A stretch of DNA of 64,000 nt from positions 186,001 to 250,000 of the forward strand of contig CAVTWD010000002.1 of the NCBI GenBank assembly GCA_963738325.1, read 5' to 3'. The position numbers were made by a program, and so were the translations under genes. Numbering within the stretch: the first letter of the stretch is position 1; each line of letters opens with the position of its first letter. Origin of the DNA: CAVTWD01 sp963738325. GTDB lineage: Bacteria; Actinomycetota; Acidimicrobiia; Acidimicrobiales; Ilumatobacteraceae. This document shows, in pieces, positions 43,571-53,015 of the stretch. The notes below the pieces were generated by a model. It worked only from the letters and a program-made list of their open reading frames with translations. It searched no databases and was not told the origin of the DNA.

Positions 43571-46429
43571 TCAACCGAGCACGAGCGCGCTCACGTCGAT
43601 GATGTAGTGGATGCTCCCCGCCGCGTTGTACACGCCGAGGTTGCCGTGAGCGGTGATCGGAACGACCACGAGGTTCGGCACGGTCTGGTTGGCGGTCACG
43701 TTCAGGTTCGAGGTTCTGGGCGGCGTCGCGGTCGTCGTGTCCGTCGGATACAGCGTGAGGTACGTGGGGCCCGTCGCCGCCGTCGCGGTGGCGTTGGCGA
43801 TCACGCCCGACACCGACGTGGGCACCGTGCCGGTCACGCCGGCGAGTGACCACACCCGGGTGCCGGTACCGGGCTTGCCCGGGAGCTGGCGGGTGTCCAG
43901 GACGCGGGTGGGAGTGCTGAGGGCGATGACGCGTCCGGTCGTCACGTCGTCGAGCGCCGTTGTCCCGCTGTACGTGCCCATCAGATCGACCAGCACATCG
44001 GTCTTGCCGCCCGAGTTGTAGATCTTGATCTGGCCCGCGGCCGGCCCGCTCGTGGGCACCTTCACCATGGCCAGGTTCGGTCGTGTCTGCCCCGGCGCGA
44101 GGTTCAGGTTCGAGGCGTTGGGCCGTGTGGCCTGGTCGCCGGGATAGGCGGTCACGTAGCCGTAGGCGGTGGGGGCGACGGCCGTGAGGTTCACGACGAC
44201 GCCCGTGACGCCCGAGCCGGGGGGAACCACCTGGACGGCGATGGTGGCCTTGGGCCCGAGCGTGGCGTAGGGCCCGATGCGAGACGTGGCGCGGGTGTCG
44301 AGCACACGTTTGGGCACCTGCGTCGCCAGGCGGCTGCCGAGCGCGGTGGTTGCGTCGGACCCGTACCAGCCGACGACGTCGATGATCACGTCGGCGCGCC
44401 CACCACTGAGCTTGAGCTTGACCTGCCCGCTGGCGCTCACTCTCGCCACCACGAGATTGGGCACGGTCTGGTGAGCAACGAAGTTCAGGTTCGAGACCAC
44501 GGGTGCGGCGCCGTCAGCCGGAAAGACGGTCAGGTACCCAGGCGCGCTCGGGTTCAAGACGGTGACGTTCATGGCCACCAGCTGCACCCCCGAGGCCGGC
44601 ACGCCCGAGCCCGCCACCCCGGCCACCGTGACCGTGGCGTCCTGGCCGGCGGTGAGCGTCGGCACCCCGCCGATGGCCGAGGTCGGCCTGGTGTCGAGCA
44701 CGCGCTTCGGCGCCACCGGGAAGTAGAGACCGAAGGCGTTCAGGGGCGAAGGGAGCCTGTTACCCGGGGTGAACTCCGTGATGGCCGAGAAGGTCGACTT
44801 GTTGCCGAAGTTGTCGAAGGCCCGCACCTTGAACTGGTAGGTGGTGCCGGCGGTCAGTCCGGTGATCGTGGCGCTGGTGGCCGTGCCCGGCACGAGCGCG
44901 GCGAACGCGTTGTCGCGATAGACGTAGTACGCGCTGATGCCGGAGGCGTCCGAGGCGGCCGCCCACGAGACCTGCGCCGAGGTCGACGAGAGCCCGCTGA
45001 CCTGGGGCGCGGCGGGGGTCGACGGGCGCGTCGTGTCGGAGGAACCACCCGGGTCGCGCAGATGCAGGAGCCCGCCCCACGGACCCTGCGAGCCGGTGCC
45101 ACACGCCGTGCTGCCAGACGGGAGGAGGTTGGTGAGCTGACCGCCCCACCACGTATCGTCGGGCGTACCGTCGGCGTTGGTGTCTTCGGCGAGGAGGGTG
45201 AAGGGGCCGTAGTGGGCCCCGTCGATCACGTTCGGCGCAGCAAGCAACGTGTTGGGATCGACGCGGTCAAAGGCGGCGAGCTCGCACTGGTTGGCGAGGT
45301 TCTGGCCCGACCAGAACTTGCTGAAGTGCCCGCCGATCAGCACCTCGTTTCCCACCACTTTGACTTCCTGCACATCGCTGTCGAGCTGGAAGCCGTGGAC
45401 CGTGCCCCCACCCGTGTGGATCGTGTTGGTGATCAGCTCGGCGGCGGTGGACGCGTCGAAGACGAAGAAGAACCCGCCATTGCCGCCGGCCCCGACGAAG
45501 ATGCGGCCGCCGTTGTAGTCGAGCGACCGCACCCGGGGGATGGTGACGGACTGGCTCGGGTCGTACGGGGGCATCGCCGGCAGCCAACTGTCGACGATCG
45601 GGGCGTTCTGGCCTGGCGCTGGCTCGGCCGCCGAGAACTGCGCGAGGAACTGGTGGCTGGCCGGATTGGCGCTGGACGCGCCGCCCGCCTGCTGGAACTC
45701 CCCGCCGACGAAGACGTCCGAAGGCGACGCCGCGGCCGGGTCGGCGGTGAAAGCGAGCACTCGGCCGGTCAGCTGGATCCTCCAGGCATCAAGGGTGCCT
45801 GCGGGGAGGGTGATCCGGGCCGCCTGCCCGCGGTTCTGGGTGCCGAGCTTGGTGAACTGCCCGCCGACGTACAGCCTGCCGCTCGCGCCGTGGTACCAAA
45901 GCGTGCTCACCTGCCCGTCCGCCGGCAGCTGGGTGACGCCCGCGGCGGGCGCCCCCGTGGCCGGGTCGAGCATGGCGAAGTGACCGAGGGCCACGCCGTT
46001 CACGTGGGTGAAGTCGCCGCCGACGTAGAGGATGCCTCCGACGAAGGCGAGGGCGCGAACGGCTCCGTCCAGCCGTGGCCCGAACCCCCACTTCGGGGCA
46101 CCGCTGGTGCCGTCAATGGCGAAGAGGTAGGGCTGGTCGATCCCCTTGCCGGCGGGAACGGGCGAGTTGGGCGAGCGCTCGGGACCGATCTGGGTGAAGT
46201 TGCCCCCGACGTACACGGTGTTGTTGGCGTCGTCCTTGGCGAGCGCTTGCACCTGGATGGACTGGTCGGTGGCGCCCCCGGCATTGGTCACGGACCACGA
46301 CGGGTCGAGCGTGTCACCGAGGGCGGCCCCGGCCGGGGCCGAGGAGACGCCCACGAAGACCGCGGCGAGGAGCACGCCGGAAAGCGCCATGGTGCACGCG
46401 ACCCTCGCCCGTCGCCACGCCTCGCCCAT
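43571..46429 (-). CDS. Large secreted surface protein: beta-propeller, FN3 and three LDTR modules
   Basis: This is an intact 952-residue protein with a signal peptide ('VACTMALSGVLLAAVFVGVS'). Residues about 40-440 are repeated blades containing 'VYVGGNFTQIG', 'LYVGGDFTHVNG', 'LYVGGQFTKLG', 'VFVGGEFQQAG' and 'VLIGGHFSKFW', a propeller resembling delta-60 or PQQ-like repeats. A fibronectin type III domain follows (about 490-585: 'SAQVSWAAASDASGISAYYV'). Three LDTR modules end the protein ('RVLDTRPTSAIGG', 'RVLDTRATSRIG', 'RVLDTRQLPG'). It has no membrane anchor or sortase motif, so the LDTR modules may anchor it. ATG 46429 has GGAGGG 6 nt upstream. Possibly an adhesin or polysaccharide binder. 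Confidence 0.88.
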   Translation of the reverse strand: MGEAWRRARVACTMALSGVLLAAVFVGVSSAPAGAALGDTLDPSWSVTNAGGATDQSIQVQALAKDDANNTVYVGGNFTQIGPERSPNSPVPAGKGIDQPYLFAIDGTSGAPKWGFGPRLDGAVRALAFVGGILYVGGDFTHVNGVALGHFAMLDPATGAPAAGVTQLPADGQVSTLWYHGASGRLYVGGQFTKLGTQNRGQAARITLPAGTLDAWRIQLTGRVLAFTADPAAASPSDVFVGGEFQQAGGASSANPASHQFLAQFSAAEPAPGQNAPIVDSWLPAMPPYDPSQSVTIPRVRSLDYNGGRIFVGAGGNGGFFFVFDASTAAELITNTIHTGGGTVHGFQLDSDVQEVKVVGNEVLIGGHFSKFWSGQNLANQCELAAFDRVDPNTLLAAPNVIDGAHYGPFTLLAEDTNADGTPDDTWWGGQLTNLLPSGSTACGTGSQGPWGGLLHLRDPGGSSDTTRPSTPAAPQVSGLSSTSAQVSWAAASDASGISAYYVYRDNAFAALVPGTATSATITGLTAGTTYQFKVRAFDNFGNKSTFSAITEFTPGNRLPSPLNAFGLYFPVAPKRVLDTRPTSAIGGVPTLTAGQDATVTVAGVAGSGVPASGVQLVAMNVTVLNPSAPGYLTVFPADGAAPVVSNLNFVAHQTVPNLVVARVSASGQVKLKLSGGRADVIIDVVGWYGSDATTALGSRLATQVPKRVLDTRATSRIGPYATLGPKATIAVQVVPPGSGVTGVVVNLTAVAPTAYGYVTAYPGDQATRPNASNLNLAPGQTRPNLAMVKVPTSGPAAGQIKIYNSGGKTDVLVDLMGTYSGTTALDDVTTGRVIALSTPTRVLDTRQLPGKPGTGTRVWSLAGVTGTVPTSVSGVIANATATAATGPTYLTLYPTDTTTATPPRTSNLNVTANQTVPNLVVVPITAHGNLGVYNAAGSIHYIIDVSALVLG

Positions 46430-46613
46430 CTGCCGCCCTCCGCGACGCTGCCTCACCGTCGCAAGGACTGTACGGACGGTGACGGTTCCCGCCCATGGTG
46501 CGATCGGCCCCCTGCGCCCCCCAAATTGGCGGTTTGCGCAGGCCGACGACCACGCTGCGCGCGGCTCTGGTCGCGCGGGGCGCTCGCGCCACATACTTCG
46601 CCAGACCCGGAGC

Positions 46614-46625
46614 TATCCTTCGCGC
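46614..46625 (+). promoter_or_regulatory. TATCCT, N6, tatA ATG (leaderless candidate)
   Basis: TATCCT (46614-46619) ends six bases before ATG 46626 and no ribosome site is present. The remaining intergenic sequence 46430-46613 shows no other feature that I can support. Confidence 0.5.
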
Positions 46626-46868
46626 ATGTTGGCCTTTCTCGAAGGACCTGATCTCTTCATCGTGCTGGCCATCGTTCTCTTGGTCTTCGGTGGCAGCCAA
46701 CTGCCCAAGTTGGCCCGCTCGCTCGGCGAAGCCCAACGGGAGTTCAAGAAGGGGATCGCCGAGGGCGGCAAGGACGAGCCATCGCCCGCCAAGCCGACCG
46801 AGACGCGCTCGGAGACCCCGGCGCCGGAGAAGGCGCCCGACCAGCCGTCCGGCGACAGCTCGCCGTAG
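46626..46868 (+). CDS. tatA: Twin-arginine translocase subunit TatA/TatE
   Basis: This is an 80-residue protein. It has a short periplasmic N-terminus, one membrane helix ('LFIVLAIVLLVFGGSQLP'), the hinge 'QLPKLARSLGEAQREFKKG', and a charged Glu/Pro/Lys-rich tail. Phe-Gly in 'VFGGSQLPKLAR' is the TatA signature. It forms the pore for folded exported proteins. No tatB or tatC is nearby. It is convergent with truB, with only 3 nt between the stops. Confidence 0.92.
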   Translation: MLAFLEGPDLFIVLAIVLLVFGGSQLPKLARSLGEAQREFKKGIAEGGKDEPSPAKPTETRSETPAPEKAPDQPSGDSSP

Positions 46869-46871
46869 GCG

Positions 46872-47762
46872 TCAGGCGGAGCGCCCCGAACCGGCGACGA
46901 CCACGGCCGGTTTGGCGCCGCCGCGATGAGGTTCGTACACCGCGAGCAGACCGCCGGCGCGATCGAGGACGGCGGTCGGTTCCGTGAGGGCGAGAGCGAG
47001 CACCCGCCCGTGAGCCACCGTGGCGGCCACGTCGTCATCGACCTCGATGGAGGGGAGGTCCCGCACCGCGGCGGTCACGGGCAGCAGCTGCAGGTGGTCC
47101 AGAAGACGGGCGTCGGCCAGGGTGAACGTGCCGGACTGGACGCGGCAGAGGGCTCGGAGGTGGGCGCCGCCACCGAGCAGCCGGCCGAGATCGGCGGCGA
47201 GGCTGCGCACATAGGTGCCCGATGAGCACGTGACGTCGATGCGCACGACGTGAGGATCATCGGTGGCCTCGACGTCGAAGCGCTCGACGACCACCGAGCG
47301 GGCGGCTCGCTCGACCTCCTTCCCCTCACGGGCCAAGGCGTGCAGCCGGCGGCCCTCGACCTTCACCGCCGACACCATCGGCGGCACCTGCTCGATGGCA
47401 CCGGTCAGCTGCTGTGCGGCGACGCGACGGACCTCATCCAGGTCGACGTGCATGTCGTAGCGGGCCGTGACGGCGCCCGATGCGTCGAGCGTGTCGGTCT
47501 CGATGCCCAACACGATCTCTCCGGTGTAGCGCTTGCGGGCCGCGGCGCAGTAGCGCAGCAGCCGGGTGGCACTGCCGACGCCGAGGACGAGCACCCCGGT
47601 CGCGTCCGGATCGAGCGTGCCGGCATGGCCGATCCGGCGCTCGCCGAGCAACTTCCGGGCTCGAGCCACGACGTCATGGCTCGTCCATCCCGCCGGCTTG
47701 TCGACCACGGCGACGCCGTGGACGGCGGCCGGCTCACGCCGAGCGATCGCCACCGCCTTCAT
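46872..47762 (-). CDS. truB: tRNA pseudouridine(55) synthase
   Basis: Intact 296 residues. The catalytic Asp is D51 in 'GHAGTLDPDATGVLVLGVG'. Also seen are 'GRRLHALAREGKEVERAARS', 'CSSGTYVRSLAADLG' and the C-terminal PUA-like tail. It makes pseudouridine at position 55 of the tRNA T loop. The 5' end overlaps rbfA by 29 nt, so the two are translationally coupled. Confidence 0.95.
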   Translation of the reverse strand: MKAVAIARREPAAVHGVAVVDKPAGWTSHDVVARARKLLGERRIGHAGTLDPDATGVLVLGVGSATRLLRYCAAARKRYTGEIVLGIETDTLDASGAVTARYDMHVDLDEVRRVAAQQLTGAIEQVPPMVSAVKVEGRRLHALAREGKEVERAARSVVVERFDVEATDDPHVVRIDVTCSSGTYVRSLAADLGRLLGGGAHLRALCRVQSGTFTLADARLLDHLQLLPVTAAVRDLPSIEVDDDVAATVAHGRVLALALTEPTAVLDRAGGLLAVYEPHRGGAKPAVVVAGSGRSA

Positions 47763-48132
47763 TGAGGTCGCGCAGGATCCGCTCGATGCGCTCGGCGCTG
47801 CGCAGCACGTCATCAGGCCGGAATTCCAGGATGGGCGTCTTGCGGGCGTGCAGCTCGCGCCCGACCGCCGCTTGCAGCCGCACCCGCCGTGCCGCGAATG
47901 CCTCGAGCACACGGGAATCGCCCGCCTCGCCGGCGAGCGAGTCGTAGTAGACGATGGCCCGGTTCAGGTCGGCATCGACATCGACCGTGGTGACGTGGAC
48001 ATGCTCCAGGCGCTCGTCGTCGATCCGCGTCAGCTCGCCGGCCACGATCTCCTTCAGCACCTGGTTCAACCGCGCCGTCCTCGGCACCTGATGGGGAGAT
48101 GCCGGGCGGCGCGGGCGCGACGAGCGGGTCAT
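47734..48132 (-). CDS. rbfA: Ribosome-binding factor A
   Basis: Intact 132 residues with the KH-like fold of RbfA ('RTARLNQVLKEIVAGELTRI', 'HVTTVDVDADLNRAIVYYDS', 'KTPILEFRPDDVLRSAERIE'). It assists late 16S rRNA maturation in the 30S subunit. ATG 48132 overlaps the stop of the DUF503 gene (ATGA). Confidence 0.95.
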   Translation of the reverse strand: MTRSSRPRRPASPHQVPRTARLNQVLKEIVAGELTRIDDERLEHVHVTTVDVDADLNRAIVYYDSLAGEAGDSRVLEAFAARRVRLQAAVGRELHARKTPILEFRPDDVLRSAERIERILRDLNEGGGDRSA

Positions 48133-48425
48133 TCGAGCCACCTCCGTTCCGTGGCAAGGACCTCCACCTCGGGATGCGACCACACGAACCGATCCACCTC
48201 GTCGATCACGGCGGCGGCGTGGCTCTCGGAGGAGGAGACCGCGGCGAACCCCAGGGTGGCGCGCTGCCAGAGCTCGTGGAAGCCGACCTCCGCGGCGGCC
48301 ACGCCGTAGCGGTGGCGGGCTCCGTCGAGCACGGCCTTCACGACCGAGCGCTTATCCTTCAACGACCGCGCCGCGCCGAGGTGGAGGTCGACCTCCATGG
48401 CCAGGACGAACATGCCGCCCGGCAT
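48129..48425 (-). CDS. DUF503 (YlxP-like) protein
   Basis: 98 residues: 'MFVLAMEVDLHLGAARSLKD', 'KRSVVKAVLDGARHRYGVAA' and 'SSSESHAAAVIDEVDRFV'. DUF503/YlxP proteins lie between infB and rbfA in many Gram-positive bacteria. Their function is unknown but probably linked to ribosome assembly. ATG 48425 has GGAGGGG 8 nt upstream. An internal ATG at 48413 is the more usual start of the family. Confidence 0.9.
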   Translation of the reverse strand: MPGGMFVLAMEVDLHLGAARSLKDKRSVVKAVLDGARHRYGVAAAEVGFHELWQRATLGFAAVSSSESHAAAVIDEVDRFVWSHPEVEVLATERRWLE

Positions 48426-48524
48426 GGTACCGACCCCTCCGCTCGCCGCGGCCCCCGGCCGACCGTGCTCCCGGCCGCGCCGAGAACCACCACCGCGAGG
48501 GCGAGGCGGGGTTCACTGGCCGCG

Positions 48525-49676
48525 ATGTCGGCGCGCGCCAACGGCCGGGGGCTGACCACCGGCGACGACCCTTCGGCAGGGCCTCGCGCCGAGGCGCTGC
48601 TGGCGGTGGCAACCGAGGTCGGCGCCGACGTGCGCGACGAGCCGGCGGCCGAGCGGCTCCCGCTGCCCGAGGGCGGGACGATCGTCGTGGTAGGAGCCGT
48701 GAACCTCCATCCCCATGACCGCACGCTCGCCCCGGATCGGTTGCGCTGCGTGCAGTTGCTCCTCCCCGGCCACACCGTCCACTGCCCCGGTTTCGACGCG
48801 CTCAGAGATGACGCGCTACGAGACATCGTGGCCCTACCTGACGGTCGCTTCGTGCTCTCGACGGGCGGGCAGCTGCTGAGCGTGGACGTCGCTCGCGGCA
48901 CTGTCACGCCATGGCCGATCGACCGGCTGGCCGACCTCCACGCGATCACCCTCACCGATTCGCGCTTGCTGCTCGCCAACACCTGGGCCGACGAGCTGGT
49001 CGAGCTGTCCACGACCGGTGCGCTGCTGCAGCGCACATCGCTCTCGCCCCGACGCCATCGGCGCTCACGCCCGATCGCCCACGACCGGTTCCTGCTCGGC
49101 CTGCTCGGCTCGTCGAGCACGGACCACGAGGACCACTTCCACCTCAACGAAGCGATCATCGGACACGACGGTCATCGCTACGCCCTGGTCCACCACGTCG
49201 AGGGGTTCCGAGCGTTCACCCATGCCACCCATCGCCTCGTGCGCCACGGCGACGGCGGCGTGCTCGACTTCGACACGGGCCGGGCGCACGCGCTCGGGCT
49301 GCGCGCCCCGCACTCGCTGCGTGCCGTCGACGATGGCTACGCGGTGCTCGACAGTGGCCGGGGCGAGCTCGTGCAGCTCGACGAGGCGTGGCACCAAAGG
49401 CGACGGATGACCGTCGGCGGGTGGGGACGCGGGCTCGCCGTCGTCGGCCACCGATTCTTGGTGGGAGTGTCAGCGACGCGCAAACGCTACCTCGACAGCC
49501 GGCGCGATCCCGGCGCCAACATGGTGGTCGCGCTCGACATCCCGAGCGCCCGGCGCGTCGGCCGCCGCCACCTCGACCATGTGGAGCAGGTCTGGTCGGT
49601 GCGCCACGTGACACACGCGCAGGCCGAAGCCTTGCTTCGCATGCCGAGCCTGCGGCGGGCCGCCGAAGCGGCCTGA
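48525..49676 (+). CDS. Hypothetical cytoplasmic beta-propeller-like protein
   Basis: This is a 383-residue protein without a signal peptide. Repeated strands ('DIVALPDGRFVLSTGGQLLS', 'HAITLTDSRLLLANTWADEL', 'LRAVDDGYAVLDSGRGELVQ', 'GLAVVGHRFLVGVSATRKRY') suggest a propeller of about six blades. The first 90 residues include 'GGTIVVVGAVNLHPHDRTLA'. I do not recognise a family with certainty; DUF4915-like proteins look similar. It is the only plus-strand gene between rbfA and infB and appears inserted there. Confidence 0.65.
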   Translation: MSARANGRGLTTGDDPSAGPRAEALLAVATEVGADVRDEPAAERLPLPEGGTIVVVGAVNLHPHDRTLAPDRLRCVQLLLPGHTVHCPGFDALRDDALRDIVALPDGRFVLSTGGQLLSVDVARGTVTPWPIDRLADLHAITLTDSRLLLANTWADELVELSTTGALLQRTSLSPRRHRRSRPIAHDRFLLGLLGSSSTDHEDHFHLNEAIIGHDGHRYALVHHVEGFRAFTHATHRLVRHGDGGVLDFDTGRAHALGLRAPHSLRAVDDGYAVLDSGRGELVQLDEAWHQRRRMTVGGWGRGLAVVGHRFLVGVSATRKRYLDSRRDPGANMVVALDIPSARRVGRRHLDHVEQVWSVRHVTHAQAEALLRMPSLRRAAEAA

Positions 49677-49697
49677 CCGAAGCATCAAAGGAGAGGC

Positions 49698-49791
49698 CCT
49701 TCGTGCCCAGCTCGACCCGGCTCGGCCGGTCGAGCGGAGCTCCGCGGATGGGGGGGTTTCGAGGGGGGCAAGGTCTCTTTCCCCCCTTGCC
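49698..49791 (-). repeat. Dispersed 3'-end element, copy D
   Basis: The plus strand contains CTCGACCCGGCTCGGCCGGT, CGAGCGGAG and GGGGGGCAAGGTCTC, which match the copy C order. The CCCAASTTGGG palindrome is missing. It lies directly downstream of the infB stop and includes the hairpin at 49767-49791. Confidence 0.5.
49767..49791. terminator. Terminator after infB
   Basis: GGCAAGG (49767-49773) pairs perfectly with CCTTGCC (49785-49791) at the infB stop. A GGGGGG/CCCCCC pairing is an alternative fold. It also faces the convergent gene at 48525. Confidence 0.6.
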
Positions 49792-52659
49792 TAGGACCGC
49801 GGGACTTCGCGCTCCTCGAACGTCTCGATGATGTCGCCCTGCTTGAGGTCCTGGAAGTCGGAGAGGCCGATGCCGCACTCGAAGCCCTCCCGGACCTCGC
49901 GGGCATCCTCCTTGAAGCGCTTGAGCGACGCGATCATGCCCTTCCAGATGATCACGCCGTCGCGCAGGAAGCGGACCTTCGACCCCCGGGTGATGACCCC
50001 GGACCGGACGTAGCAGCCAGCGATGGCACCGACGCGCGGGATGCGGAAGATCTCGCGCACCTCGGCCTCGCCGGTGACGACCTCCTCGAACTCCGGCGCG
50101 AGCATCCCGACCATGGCTCGCTCGATGTCCTCGAGCACCTGGTAGATGATCTCGTAGGTGCGGATCTCGACGTCCTCGAGGTCGGCCAGCTCCCTCGCCT
50201 TGCGGTCGGGACGGACGTTGAAGCCGATGATCGTGGCGTTGGTCGCGGCGGCGAGGGTGATGTCGTTCTCGGAGATCCCGCCCACGGCCCGGTGAACGAA
50301 GGCCAGCTTCACCTCGTCACGCTCGAGCTTCCGGAGGCTCTCGGTAAGCGCCTCGAGGGAGCCCTGCACGTCGGCCTTCAGCACGAGGTTGAGCGTGGCC
50401 ACCTCGCCCTTCTGGATCTGGTCGAAGATGTCCTCGAGCTTCACGCCCCGCTGCACCCGGGCATCGCCCCGCTGGCTGCGCAGCAGTTGCGCGGTCTCAC
50501 GGGCCTCGGCCACGGTCTTGGCCGTCTTCAGGTCGGGAGCGGCGCGGAACTCGTTGCCGGCGCCCGGCACCGCTGACAGCCCGAGCACCTGAACGGGCGT
50601 GGACGGCCCGGCTTCCTTCACCTGGTGGCCCTGGTCGTCGATCATGGCCCGCACCGAGCCGGACGCCGGCCCGGCGACGATCGGGTCGCCGACGTGGAGC
50701 GTCCCCTTGTCGACGAGGACCGTGGCCACCGGGCCTCGCCCGACGTCGAGGTTGGCCTCGAGCACGATGCCCTTGGCCCGGCCATGCGGGTTGGCAGTGA
50801 GCTCCTCGAGCTCGGCCACCACGAGCAGCTGCTCGAGCAGGTCGTCGATCCCGAGGTTCTGCAACGCGGACATCTCGACTGTGATGGTGTCGCCACCCCA
50901 CGCCTCCGGCACGAGACCTTGCTCGGAGAGCTGCGTGAGCACCCGCTGCGGGTCGGCGTTCTCGCGGTCGATCTTGTTGATGGCGACGACGATCGGCACT
51001 TCGGCCGCCTTGGCATGGTTGATCGCCTCTATCGTCTGCGGCATCACGCCGTCGTCGGCGGCGACCACGAGGACGACGATGTCGGTGACCTGTGCGCCGC
51101 GGGCCCGCATCTTCGTGAACGCGGCGTGGCCCGGGGTGTCGATGAAGGTGACCGGTTTGCCGTCGTAGACGACCTGGTAGGCCCCGATGTGCTGGGTGAT
51201 GCCGCCGGCCTCGCCGGCCACCACGTTGGTCGAGCGGATCCGGTCGAGCAGCAGCGTCTTGCCGTGGTCGACGTGCCCCATAACGGTGATGACGGGCGGC
51301 CGCGGCTCCTGCAGATCCGGGTCGTCATCCTCCTCGTCGTTGAAGAGGGCCTGCAGCTCGAGCTCCTGCTGCTGGCCGGGCTCGACGAGCAGCACGTCGG
51401 CACCGAGCTCGAGCGCGAACAGCTCGATCTGCTCGTCGGCCAACGGCATCGTGGCGGTGACCATCTCGCCGTGCTGGAGGAGGAAGCGTACGACGTCGGC
51501 CGCGGTGCGGTTCAGCTTGGGGCCGTAGTCCTGCGGGGTCGAGCCTCGCTCGATGACGACAGTGCCCTCGGGGACGGGAGCGTCCGTGGGCGAGTACGTC
51601 GTCATCGACTGGGGCGTGAGCTCCTCGAGGTTGCGACGCCGCCGGCGACCGCGTCGCGGCGCCCGACGCTGCGAGCTCGGACGGCCCCCACCCGGACCGC
51701 CACCGGGCCGGCCGGGACCGCCACCACCGGGCCCGCCGGCGAAGCCGCCGGGACGGCCGCCGCCCGGGCCGCCGGGACGCGCGCCCATACCCGGCCGCGA
51801 GCTGGGACCGCCGGGGCGGCCGGCGCCGGCGCCGACGGGTCGCCCGCCGCTCGGCGGGGTCGAGCGGGCGCCCGGCCCCCGAGCACCCGGAGGGGGCGGG
51901 ATCGGGCGACCGGTCGGCGAGACCGGACGACCAGGCGGAGGGGGGATCGGCTTGCCCGAAGGCGACAGCGGCCGGGGGGGAGGGGGCGGGATCGGCTTGC
52001 CCGAAGGAGACGACGGGCGGCCGGGAGGAGGGACCACCGGGCGCGTGCCGGGCGCCCCGGGACGAGCCGGGGGCGGCGAGGCCGGACGGGTACCGGGGGC
52101 GACGGGGCGGGTGCCGGGCGGCGCGCCCGTGCGCGGCCGCGGGCTGAGCCGGCGGTCGGATGTCGTGTTCCGGCAGCGTGCGGCTGCTCAGGATCACGCG
52201 GTGCTCCGCGTCGATCGCGGCATCGTCCCCCGCCGGAGCCGGCGGCTCGGTCGCGGGCGCAGGAGCCTCGGGCACCTCGACCGGAGCCGCGGCCTCGGCC
52301 ACCGCCGCCGGGGCCGGTTCGGGAACCGTCTCAACGGGCGGGTGGATCTCCACCACCGGTGCCTCGACCACCTCGAGGACGGGGGCCGTCTCGGGCTCGA
52401 CCACGACGGGCTCGGCGGCTGAGGCCGCGGCCGCGGCCTTCTTCGTGGGCCGCCGTGCCGGCTTGGGCTCCTCGGGCTGGACGTCTCGCCTCAGGCCCTC
52501 GCGCTCCGCCTTGCGCCGCACACGGTCGGCCTGGGCCTCCTCGATGCTCGAGGAGTGGCTCTTCACCCCGATCCCCAAGGAGACGGCGAGGTCGAGCGCC
52601 TCCTTGTTCGTGAGGCCGAGCTCCTTGGCGAGCTCATGAACCCGGATCTTTCCAGCCAC
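49791..52659 (-). CDS. infB: Translation initiation factor IF-2, one apparent frameshift
   Basis: GTG 52659 begins the IF2_N domain ('GKIRVHELAKELGLTNKEAL'). An acidic/Ala-Pro linker ('EPVVVEPETAPVLEVVEAPV') and a Pro/Gly/Arg-rich region with repeated 'SPSGKPIPPPP' follow. The frame changes once near 52110 within this GC-rich stretch. The G domain is complete: G1 'GHVDHGKT', 'DTPGHAAF' and 'NKID'. Domains II-IV follow to the TAG at 49791. About 956 residues. It places initiator tRNA on the 30S subunit. Since the gene is essential and the shift lies in low-complexity DNA, I take it as a sequence error. Confidence 0.93.
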
Positions 52660-52726
52660 GTGCGCGGTAAGCCTTTCGTCGGTCGCGTGCCACCACCGGG
52701 CAACGGCCCGGCGGCGGACTAGTCTC

Positions 52727-52996
52727 TCAGGTTTTCCCGGGGCGGTCCGAACAGCATGCGCCGAACAGCTCGCCTCGGAGGGCCTTCACCGTGTCGGGTC
52801 GCAACGGGCCCCGGAGGGCCCGTTCGAACGCCCGGCGGCGCTCGGCCTTGTCCCAGCATGCCGCGGAGCCGGCGCAAAGCCACGCGCCCCGCCCCGGGGC
52901 ATGCCGATCGACCACCAGCTCGCCCGCCTCGGTTCGGGCCAACCTCACCAGCTCGCTCTGCGGGGCGCGACAAAAGCAACCAATGCAGGTGCGGAC
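52727..52996 (-). CDS. ylxR: YlxR (DUF448) RNA-binding protein, start unresolved
   Basis: The characteristic 'RTCIGCFCRAPQSELVRLAR', 'DRHAPGRGAWLC' and 'RRAFERALRGPLRPDTVKAL' identify YlxR, found between nusA and infB in Gram-positive bacteria and implicated in RNase P or rRNA regulation. TAG at 52727 gives about 90 residues. No ATG, GTG or TTG lies in frame between the nusA stop (53016) and the RTCIGC motif, so the start is unclear. A one-base error here, or a CTG start within nusA, would explain this. Confidence 0.82.
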   Translation of the reverse strand, partial: VRTCIGCFCRAPQSELVRLARTEAGELVVDRHAPGRGAWLCAGSAACWDKAERRRAFERALRGPLRPDTVKALRGELFGACCSDRPGKT

Positions 52997-53015
52997 CGGG
53001 AGCGCCGGCCTTGGG

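Noticed and set aside
52040..52160. Programmed frameshift in infB
   Set aside because: The position is in low-complexity linker DNA with no slippery site and stem pattern, and many other genes show similar slips. Sequence error is more likely.
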